A DNA stretch of 21,926 nt from Candidatus Gastranaerophilales bacterium (GTDB lineage: Bacteria; Cyanobacteriota; Vampirovibrionia; Gastranaerophilales; Gastranaerophilaceae). Within the stretch, counting starts at the first letter, position 1; every line of letters starts with the position of its first letter. The stretch spans positions 1 through 21,926 of the forward strand of contig CANROV010000011.1 in NCBI GenBank assembly GCA_947632315.1. Direction: 5' to 3'. The position numbers were made by a program, and so were the translations under genes. Shown here piece by piece: positions 15,175 to 21,926 of this stretch. The notes beneath the pieces are model-generated. The model was not told the origin of the DNA and did no database searches. It saw nothing but the letters and a program-made list of their open reading frames with translations.

Positions 15175-15765
15175 ATGACCCAAACTAATGGTATTAATGG
15201 AAATTCATTTTTGCCTAAATTTGAATTACCTCAAATTAACAAATTAAATATTGAAGGAGCTGACATTTCAGAAATATTTGAACATAATATTAATATTTCA
15301 AGCTTAAATGATGATGAAACAACCGAAATCATTAATGGTGTAATAAAAGACATAGACAAAGACTCACTAATTAATATATTAATAAATCTGATAAAAAAAT
15401 TATATCAATCAGAATCGCCGGTTGAAAGGGAGACGAATAAGACTGTAAAAGATTATGAAAAAATGTTTCCAATCGTATCTAATGGCATAGTATGTACTGT
15501 TGAAAGACCAACAACAAGTGAATTTCAAGAACATGATAAACAAATGAATAAAGTAAGGGCTGACTATATAAAGAATCATCCGGAACCTCAAGAAAATAAT
15601 TCATTAATGTCCATAATGGGGAACAGTGAACATTTAAAGTGGGAAAAGGAACTGAATGAATACATGGATGCTTGTGAAAAAGTATACAGAGAGTCGCATC
15701 CCGAATATTCAAAACAAGCACAAGCCTATGAAAACAAGTTAAAGCAAGCAGGTTTAATGTGTTAA
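15175..15765 (+). CDS. Small cytoplasmic protein of unknown function
   Basis: A 196-residue protein that I do not recognise. The ATG at 15175 is chosen because AAGGAG lies 8 nt upstream; an in-frame GTG at 15145 would add ten residues, but the ribosome-binding site then falls inside the gene. It has no signal peptide or membrane segment. The first ~35 residues are Asn-rich, a hydrophobic helix (SLINILINLIKKLY) is central, and the C-terminal third is charged and helical. The codons look native to this AT-rich genome. It stands alone on the plus strand between two minus-strand units and ends in a hairpin terminator. Confidence 0.75.
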   Translation: MTQTNGINGNSFLPKFELPQINKLNIEGADISEIFEHNINISSLNDDETTEIINGVIKDIDKDSLINILINLIKKLYQSESPVERETNKTVKDYEKMFPIVSNGIVCTVERPTTSEFQEHDKQMNKVRADYIKNHPEPQENNSLMSIMGNSEHLKWEKELNEYMDACEKVYRESHPEYSKQAQAYENKLKQAGLMC

Positions 15766-15794
15766 AAGGAAAGTATTAACTTTCCTTTTCTATT
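15764..15794. terminator. Bidirectional hairpin terminator with a stop codon in the loop
   Basis: An 11-bp perfect stem (15764-15774 with 15779-15789) closes an ATTA loop. T-rich sequence flanks it on both strands. The left arm overlaps the TAA of the plus-strand gene (15763-15765), and the minus-strand gene's stop (15778-15776) lies in the loop. Confidence 0.7.
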
Positions 15795-17449
15795 TCAAGT
15801 GCTTTAAAATTGTTATCATTAATTTCTTGAGAAGTAGCATTTTTGTTTAATACAAAATCATCATCAAGAAGTCTTGAAAAAATAATAGGCTCAAATTCCT
15901 CTTTATTAAATTGCCCGCCTTTTTTGTAAAATCGTTCAAGTGCGTCATCGCTGTAACATAATCCTAATTCTATTGATTTATTATCTTTATATATTTTAGG
16001 ATAATATGTAAGTGTATATAAATTTTCTTTAGTACATAAATCAGGAGTCTTAACAAAATCGGTTTTGCTGTATAAAGAAGGATAATCTTCATTTGCATAT
16101 TTCTTGTAATCAAAGTTGATTAAATACGGAGTTTCATTTTTTAAATAATAGAATCGGAGCATTTTTTCGCCTATGTAAGCAAATTTTTTATAAACTATAC
16201 TTACGTCAGTTTTGTTAAGAGTTGTAAGATACTTGAGTTTTGGTGCAATTAATATGGATAATATTATTAATATCGAGATTAAGCCGTAAATAAGTTTAGT
16301 TTTTGTTTTAGGAACAGCTGATTTTATAATATTATCTGTTATCATTAGAAGAACGATAAGAAAAATCATAAGAAATGAAAATTTTATTGTCGGACGGAAA
16401 AGCCAAAAGGTTTCGCCTAACGTTTTTCCGCCTATTGCTAATGATATTATTGTTATAATATTTCCAAGCTGAATAAAAACAGCTATAAACACTTCTTTTA
16501 GTTCGGATTTTTTATACGCTTTTTTTATAGCTAGTACAAGGATGATAATGAATATAATCCACCAGAGTTCTGCATTTTTAAAGTATAATTTAATAAATTC
16601 TTGTAGAAATTCTGAGGCATTTATTAGTATCTCATTATAATTTGGCACAATACGGTAGCTTATAAGTCCTGAAAAGCCCACTGAAGTTGCAAAAAGTATA
16701 GTTGATATAATCAGCGTCGCAAAAGACATCCAAAAGACAATGTTTAAATTTAATAAAAACGATTTTATTTCTTTTTTCTTCCAAGAAATAATTTTTATAA
16801 TAATGTTATACAACGTAATTTCAAACATTGTTATTAAGGTTATTTCTGCTAATAATTCATTGTTACAGCCGATAAAAATTGAGGCAAATATTGTTATTAT
16901 AAAGTTTACTATATTAAATTTGTTATTTGGGTTTGTAATGTTTTTATATATGTTATAAATAAATACGTTAAAAAATAAAAGAGTCAGCTGATATCTGTAA
17001 AAAGTGCAAACACCGGTTAAAGAATAATAACTTCTTGAATATGCAATTAGATAAAAGTAAAAAATACAAAAAAATGCAAATAAAGATAAAAATAAAAATT
17101 TATTATTTTTTGATTCTGAAATAAATTTTACATAGGACAAGCATAATAAAACAGTTATAATTCCTTGAATAATACCTTCTCCGTAACAGATAAAATCAGC
17201 AGGGTGAATATGCAAAATATAAGGCAAGCCGAAAGAAAGGAATTTGTTTAAAAACAGAGAAAAATAACCACCTCCGTGTTCTTGTCCCGCTGTTTTATAC
17301 AGACTGTCAAAAATCCCTTCTTTGTAATTCAAAAGCCCGAATGTATAATCATCTCCGTAAAAAGCGTGGTTTAAAGAGATATATAATACTATACTTATTA
17401 TAAAAATAGCGATTATAAATATAAGTGAGTTTATAATTTTATTATACAT
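15776..17449 (-). CDS. Polytopic GT-C-like membrane protein, copy A
   Basis: A 557-residue membrane protein with about 10-12 hydrophobic segments and a soluble C-terminal domain of about 130 residues. After the first helix comes HAFYGDDYTFGLL; an acidic pair (Asp33-Asp34) in the first outer loop is typical of GT-C glycosyltransferases. A conserved EHGGGYFSLFL (57-67) and LHIHPADF follow. It may belong to the DUF6056-type family, but I cannot confirm this. I infer an envelope glycan transferase using a lipid-linked donor. It is 56% or more identical by eye to copy B at both ends, while the middle is diverged. The ATG is preceded by AGAGGGG at 8 nt. A 99-bp AT-rich gap separates it from copy B. 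Confidence 0.75.
   Translation of the reverse strand: MYNKIINSLIFIIAIFIISIVLYISLNHAFYGDDYTFGLLNYKEGIFDSLYKTAGQEHGGGYFSLFLNKFLSFGLPYILHIHPADFICYGEGIIQGIITVLLCLSYVKFISESKNNKFLFLSLFAFFCIFYFYLIAYSRSYYSLTGVCTFYRYQLTLLFFNVFIYNIYKNITNPNNKFNIVNFIITIFASIFIGCNNELLAEITLITMFEITLYNIIIKIISWKKKEIKSFLLNLNIVFWMSFATLIISTILFATSVGFSGLISYRIVPNYNEILINASEFLQEFIKLYFKNAELWWIIFIIILVLAIKKAYKKSELKEVFIAVFIQLGNIITIISLAIGGKTLGETFWLFRPTIKFSFLMIFLIVLLMITDNIIKSAVPKTKTKLIYGLISILIILSILIAPKLKYLTTLNKTDVSIVYKKFAYIGEKMLRFYYLKNETPYLINFDYKKYANEDYPSLYSKTDFVKTPDLCTKENLYTLTYYPKIYKDNKSIELGLCYSDDALERFYKKGGQFNKEEFEPIIFSRLLDDDFVLNKNATSQEINDNNFKALEIEKES
15930..16015. repeat. 86-bp near-identical block shared with 17706-17791 (copy A)
   Basis: This stretch in the C-terminal coding part of copy A matches 17706-17791 of copy B with one mismatch by eye, although the middles of the two genes have diverged strongly. 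It marks recent gene conversion, recent duplication or strong constraint. Confidence 0.8.
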
Positions 17450-17548
17450 TAATTATCCCCTCTAAGCTGATTTATTTTATAAATCAATAAAAACATTAAT
17501 ATTTATCTCCCTAACTTCCCTTTACATTAATTTTAACAAAAAGATAAA

Positions 17549-19219
17549 TTAATGTGATAATTCATGCGGTTTTAAATAAATATCATCAAGTTTTTTAGGA
17601 GTTAATTTGTTATATTTTCTATTTAATACAAAATCATCATCTAAAAGCCTTGAGAATCGAATGTGTTTAAGTTCGTTGTTGGTAAGTTGTCCTCCTTCTT
17701 TATAGAATCGTTCAAGTGCGTCATCGCTGTAACATAATCCTAATTTTATTGATTTATTATCTTTATATATTTTAGGATAATATGTAAGTGTGTACAAATT
17801 CTCTTTTGTACATAAATCAGGAGTCATAACAAAATCGGTTTTACTGTACAAAGAGGGATAGTCTTCTATTGCATATTTTGTCCAATCAAAGTTGATAAGA
17901 TACGGAGTTTTATTCTTTAAATAATAAAATCGGAGCATTTTTTCGCCAATATAAGAATATTTTTTATAAACTATACTTACATCATATTCCTTTATATTTT
18001 TAAAATAATTTAAATGCGGAATCATTACGAATGATGATAATAGTATTATTAATGATAATAGATTAATATATTTTGCTTTTAAATTAATTGATTCCGTAAT
18101 ATATCCGAATATTATTGTGGAAATAGTAATATTAATCATATAGAAAGAATATTTAACGGTAGGTCTGTCAAGCCAAAAGCTTCCACCATATGATTTTGCA
18201 CATATAACTAATGAAAATATTGATATAAAAAGTGCTATATTAATAAAAACAGGTATAAATATTTTTTTTAGTTCTGATTTTTTATAGGATTTATAAAAAG
18301 AAAATATCAGTATTATTATAAATACGCACCATAAAATCCAGATATCAATAATATATGATTCAATAAAAAGCTTCAAAAATTCAAAAGTATTTGTCAATAT
18401 TTCATGGATACTTGGGCAGATACGTATGTCTGTAAGACCTTTAAAACCTTGTGATGTCATGTAAAGAATTGCGGATACGGTAAATGTTGCTACCGGTATC
18501 CAAAAGTTTTTGTCTAAATTTAATAATAATGATTCTAGTCCTTTTTTCTTCACGGAAATAATTTTTATAAAAATGTTATATAAAATAATTTCAAGTATTA
18601 ATATTGCTGTTAACTCTGAAATTAATTCATTATTACATCCTATAAAAATTGAAGCAAATATTGTAATTATTAGATTTTTTATACTGAATTTATTTTCTTT
18701 ATTTACTATATTTGTATATAAACTGAAAATAAAAATATTAAAAAATAAAACAGTTAACGGATATCTGTAGAAATTATTATTATCCGTTAAAATGTAATAA
18801 CTTTTTGAGAAAGAAATTATGAAGAAATAAATAAATCCAAAAAATATTAGTAAAGATAGAAATAGAAATTTGTTATTTTTTGATTCCGAAATAAATCTTA
18901 TATAAGATAAGCACAATAAAATTGTAAAAATTCCCTGAATAAATCCTTGCCCCCACTGTATAAAATCAGCAGGATGAATGTGTAATAAAATTGGCAGTCC
19001 GAAAGAAAAGAATTTTGTTAAAAACAAAGAAAAATAACCGCCTCCGTGTTCTTGTCCTGCTGTCTTAAATAAACAGTCAAAAATGCCTTCTTTATAATTT
19101 AAAAGTCCGAAAGTATAGTCATCTCCGTAAAAAGCCTGACTTGATGATAAATATAATATGGCACCAACAATTAGTGCATAAATTAAAAAAATAAAAATAT
19201 TTATAATTTTACTGTTCAT
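17549..19219 (-). CDS. Polytopic GT-C-like membrane protein, copy B
   Basis: A 556-residue paralogue of the neighbouring gene with the same topology: an N-terminal helix, QAFYGDDYTFGLL with Asp33-Asp34, EHGGGYFSLFL, LHIHPADF, multiple membrane helices and a soluble C-terminal domain. Both contain DFV-TPDLCTKENL and CYSDDALERFY, and the conservation extends to the DNA. The middle membrane part and the last 15 residues differ. The start lies only 11 bp after prfB, with AAGG about 6-8 nt upstream, so it is probably co-transcribed with metG and prfB. A function in cell-surface glycan assembly is inferred from the GT-C-like loop; the substrate is unknown. Confidence 0.75.
   Translation of the reverse strand: MNSKIINIFIFLIYALIVGAILYLSSSQAFYGDDYTFGLLNYKEGIFDCLFKTAGQEHGGGYFSLFLTKFFSFGLPILLHIHPADFIQWGQGFIQGIFTILLCLSYIRFISESKNNKFLFLSLLIFFGFIYFFIISFSKSYYILTDNNNFYRYPLTVLFFNIFIFSLYTNIVNKENKFSIKNLIITIFASIFIGCNNELISELTAILILEIILYNIFIKIISVKKKGLESLLLNLDKNFWIPVATFTVSAILYMTSQGFKGLTDIRICPSIHEILTNTFEFLKLFIESYIIDIWILWCVFIIILIFSFYKSYKKSELKKIFIPVFINIALFISIFSLVICAKSYGGSFWLDRPTVKYSFYMINITISTIIFGYITESINLKAKYINLLSLIILLSSFVMIPHLNYFKNIKEYDVSIVYKKYSYIGEKMLRFYYLKNKTPYLINFDWTKYAIEDYPSLYSKTDFVMTPDLCTKENLYTLTYYPKIYKDNKSIKLGLCYSDDALERFYKEGGQLTNNELKHIRFSRLLDDDFVLNRKYNKLTPKKLDDIYLKPHELSH
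17706..17791. repeat. 86-bp near-identical block shared with 15930-16015 (copy B)
   Basis: Direct-repeat partner of 15930-16015, in the same relative place of the paralogous gene, with one mismatch by eye. Confidence 0.8.
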
Positions 19220-19230
19220 TAATACCTTTT

Positions 19231-20340
19231 TTATTCAATCTTTATGTTTTGTTTTAAATAAGCTTCAATAAATCCGTCAAGATTTCCGTCCATAACTGAG
19301 TCAACGTTACCGACTTCAAAATTTGTTCTGTGGTCTTTTACCATTTTGTATGGATGAAATACATAAGAGCGGATTTGTGAACCAAAATTTATATCAACAT
19401 TTTGTCCTTTTAATTTCATAAGCTTTTCTTCGTGTTCTGCTTGTTTTATTGCAAGAAGTTTTGAAGCTAAAATTTGCATTGCCGTTTCTTTATTTTGCAG
19501 TTGTGAACGCTGCTGCTGACATCTTACAACAATTCCCGTAGGTTTATGCAATATTCTTACGGCTGTTTCAACTTTGTTTACATTTTGACCGCCTGCCCCG
19601 CCTGAACGCATAGTATCTATTACGATATGCTCAGGTGGTATTTCAATTTTTTTGCTAAAATCTTCTATTACCGGGCTGACTTCCAAGCTTGCAAAACTTG
19701 TCTGCCTTTTTCCGTTTGCGTTAAACGGAGAAATTCTTACTAATCTGTGAACTCCCTTTTCTGCTTTTACTAATCCGTAAGCATATTTACCGCATACTTT
19801 TATAGTCGCCGATTTTATCCCTGCTTCTTCTCCGTCCGAGCGTTCAATTAAATCTGTTTTCCAGTGTTTTGATTCTGCGTATCGCATATACATTCTTAAA
19901 AGCATTTGCGCCCAGTCCTGTGCGTCTGTTCCGCCTGCCCCTGCATTTATTGTTATGATTGCGTCAGATTTATCATATTCTCCGCTTAATGTTGATTCTA
20001 TTTCCCATATTTCAAGTTCTGATTTAAATTCTTTTATTGTTTTATCGGATTCTTCTAAAAGACTATCCTCTTTTGTTTCTTCATAAAGTTCAAAAAGTGT
20101 TTCTATGTCACTTGATAGATTTTTCCAGTGTGATATTTTCTCAATATTATCTTTATCTTCTTTTATTTCCTGAGAAATTTTAGATGAAATATCGGGATTT
20201 GACCAAATATCGCTTTGCTGAAGTTTTTGTTCATTTTCTTTTATTGATTTTTTTAATGAGTCAACATCAAATACTTTTAATGCTTTATCAAACATTGTTT
20301 TAACGGAACTATAATTTTGTTTAACTTCATCATACAGCAA
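19231..20340 (-). CDS. prfB: Peptide chain release factor 2
   Basis: A 369-residue RF2 that releases finished proteins at UAA and UGA codons on the ribosome. The stop-recognition SPF motif is at 204-206, which marks RF2 rather than RF1, and the catalytic GGQ is at 250-252. The start is TTG at 20340, forced by an in-frame TAA just upstream; AGAGG lies about 10 nt before it. From this TTG the distance to the KVFDVD region equals that of E. coli RF2 up to its frameshift site. The usual in-frame UGA with programmed +1 frameshift is absent and the frame is continuous. It follows metG by 6 bp in one operon. Confidence 0.96.
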   Translation of the reverse strand: MLYDEVKQNYSSVKTMFDKALKVFDVDSLKKSIKENEQKLQQSDIWSNPDISSKISQEIKEDKDNIEKISHWKNLSSDIETLFELYEETKEDSLLEESDKTIKEFKSELEIWEIESTLSGEYDKSDAIITINAGAGGTDAQDWAQMLLRMYMRYAESKHWKTDLIERSDGEEAGIKSATIKVCGKYAYGLVKAEKGVHRLVRISPFNANGKRQTSFASLEVSPVIEDFSKKIEIPPEHIVIDTMRSGGAGGQNVNKVETAVRILHKPTGIVVRCQQQRSQLQNKETAMQILASKLLAIKQAEHEEKLMKLKGQNVDINFGSQIRSYVFHPYKMVKDHRTNFEVGNVDSVMDGNLDGFIEAYLKQNIKIE

Positions 20341-20346
20341 TTTAAG

Positions 20347-21915
20347 TTAACCTCTCTTTTTGTCCGCTGCAAATTCAGAGTCTATTCTTAAAAATACAGG
20401 TGTAATTTTATCTTTAGCGGTAATTTTATTTGGTTTTAAACCGCCCCAATATAATTTATCGTATTTAAAGTTAATTTCTTCACTCAATTGAGTTAATATG
20501 TCAGTTGAAATATTCGGGCAGTATGGATATAACATTATTGCAATATGTCGCATTGATTCAAGTACATTATATAATACTCTGCCTGTTTCAAGCATTTTCT
20601 CTTCTTTTGCTAATGACCATGGTGCTGTTTCAGTAACATATTTATTTACGGAATCTGCAAATGATACTATTAAATTTGAGGCGTCTGCTATCTCATAATT
20701 ATTAAAAGCTTCTATTATTTGTTTTTTTGTATTTTCGGCTAATATTGCTATTTTATTTGTTTTATCCGTAATAAATTCGGATTTTATTTCACCGTCAAAA
20801 TATTTAACCAGCATATTTAAGGTTCTGTTTAACAGATTACCTATATTATTGGCTAAATCGGCATTTACTTTTTCTTTGAAATCTTCATCGGAATAATTTC
20901 CGTCTTTGCCTGATTGTGCTGCTGAAGCCATATAGTATCTGAATGCATCGGGTTTTTCCAAGTTGAATGCCTGAAGAATATCATGCGGAGCAATAACATT
21001 ACCGAGAGATTTGCTCATTTTTGATTGGTCAATTGTAATCCAGCCGTGAGCAAATATTGTTTTCGGCAGAGGAAGTCCAAGCGACATTAATATTGCTATC
21101 CAATATATAGAATGGAATTTAATAATATCCTTGCCTATTACGTGAACGTCAGCGGGCCATAATGTTTTAAATTGTTCTGATGGATTTTCAATATCATAAC
21201 CAATTGCGGTTATATAATTTGAAAGTGCGTCAATCCAAACATAAATAGTTTGTGAGTCATCTCCGTCAACTCCTATTCCCCATTGAACAGATGACCTTGT
21301 TCTTGATACGGATATATCTTCTATATTTTCAAGTTGATTTAAAAGTTCGTTTACTCTTGTTGAAGGTTTTATAAATTCAGAATGTGTTTTGATATATTCT
21401 GATATTTTATCTTTATATTTTGAAAGTTTAAAGAAATAGTTTTCTTCCGTTATTTCTTCCGGTTTTTTTAAATGGTCGGGACATAAACCGTCTTTTGTTA
21501 AATCTTTAGGGCTTAGGAAAGATTCACATCCTGAACAATATAAACCGGTATAAGAGTGTTTATATATATCACCATTTGCAAGCAGTTTTTTGAAAATTTG
21601 TTTAACAACCTTTTTATGTTGTTCATCCGTCGTTCTTATTATTTTGTCATAACTTATTTCCAGTTCTTTCCAAGCCTGTTCAAATTTTGAAAAGTTTTCA
21701 TCACAGAGTTCTTTTGGAGTAATACCCTTTGAAGCAGCGGTTTTTTGTATTTTTATCCCGTGTTCGTCTGTACCTGTAAGCATAAATGCTTTGTCTGTTA
21801 ATTGTCTTTTATGTCTTATAATAACGTCAGATAGTATTTTTTCATAAGCGTGTCCTATATGCGGAGCTCCGTTTACGTAATCGATTGCAGTCGTCAAATA
21901 AAACTTTTCATTCAT
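20347..21915 (-). CDS. metG: Methionyl-tRNA synthetase
   Basis: A 522-residue class I synthetase that charges tRNA-Met. It shows the HIGH motif (19-22), the KMSKS motif (299-303), a CP-insertion zinc knuckle with Cys127, Cys130, Cys145 and His148, and the anticodon-binding helical domain. It ends after this domain, without the C-terminal EMAP/Trbp111-like tRNA-binding domain found in longer bacterial forms. The ATG lies 11 nt from the window edge, so its upstream control region cannot be seen. It is the first visible gene of a minus-strand run with prfB and two membrane proteins. Confidence 0.97.
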   Translation of the reverse strand: MNEKFYLTTAIDYVNGAPHIGHAYEKILSDVIIRHKRQLTDKAFMLTGTDEHGIKIQKTAASKGITPKELCDENFSKFEQAWKELEISYDKIIRTTDEQHKKVVKQIFKKLLANGDIYKHSYTGLYCSGCESFLSPKDLTKDGLCPDHLKKPEEITEENYFFKLSKYKDKISEYIKTHSEFIKPSTRVNELLNQLENIEDISVSRTRSSVQWGIGVDGDDSQTIYVWIDALSNYITAIGYDIENPSEQFKTLWPADVHVIGKDIIKFHSIYWIAILMSLGLPLPKTIFAHGWITIDQSKMSKSLGNVIAPHDILQAFNLEKPDAFRYYMASAAQSGKDGNYSDEDFKEKVNADLANNIGNLLNRTLNMLVKYFDGEIKSEFITDKTNKIAILAENTKKQIIEAFNNYEIADASNLIVSFADSVNKYVTETAPWSLAKEEKMLETGRVLYNVLESMRHIAIMLYPYCPNISTDILTQLSEEINFKYDKLYWGGLKPNKITAKDKITPVFLRIDSEFAADKKRG

Positions 21916-21926
21916 AATATAAATCA

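Noticed and set aside
17469..17487. AT-rich inverted repeat between the two membrane protein genes
   Set aside because: TGATTTA/TAAATCA is short, has one GC pair per arm and no T-run, so it is not convincing as a terminator or operator.

Overview
The window is AT-rich, with short intergenic gaps, and looks like a bacterial chromosome. The best lineage clue is an LdpA-type iron-sulfur protein (8399-9367), a family known mainly from Cyanobacteria. It occurs with very low GC, secreted or surface proteins and no photosynthesis gene. I infer a non-photosynthetic cyanobacterial relative of the gut (Melainabacteria/Vampirovibrionia, probably Gastranaerophilales). This is inference from sequence character; no 16S or marker tree is available here.

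Left part (1-7820). The window opens inside a Pro/Thr/Asp-rich repeat protein with a collagen-like Gly-Pro-Thr tract, which ends at a bidirectional terminator. Next comes a minus-strand protein with a plausible Cys-His-Asp papain/C39-like peptidase core (1222-2589). The centre is a set of five paralogous radical SAM genes: one on the minus strand (2671-3636) and four on the plus strand (3780-7820). They diverge from a 143-bp region with a good promoter candidate on each strand. All five carry the CxxxCxxC cluster motif, a GGE motif and the same N-terminal Cys pattern with a Glu-His-Gly box. This is the most unusual element here; its substrate is unknown.

Middle part (7809-12626). An isochorismatase-fold hydrolase and ldpA are divergent, and their -10 elements overlap in one perfect palindrome. 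A small gene of unknown function (9364-9744) has coding-like open frame upstream without a canonical start. Then come mnmG, a secreted protein of unknown function, and tRNA-Glu(CTC) with an A1-C72 mismatch.

Right part (12702-21915). On the minus strand are a membrane-anchored SGNH hydrolase-like protein and an ArsB/NhaD-type transporter. A small plus-strand gene of unknown function (15175-15765) follows. A minus-strand run then holds metG, prfB (without the usual programmed frameshift) and two tandem polytopic GT-C-like membrane proteins with near-identical ends and diverged middles. The SGNH protein and the two GT-C-like proteins suggest a cell-envelope glycan role, but this is inference. 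Several convergent gene pairs end in hairpins that overlap or abut their stop codons. No gap between genes exceeds 300 bases, and I saw no transposase, integrase, CRISPR array or rRNA.
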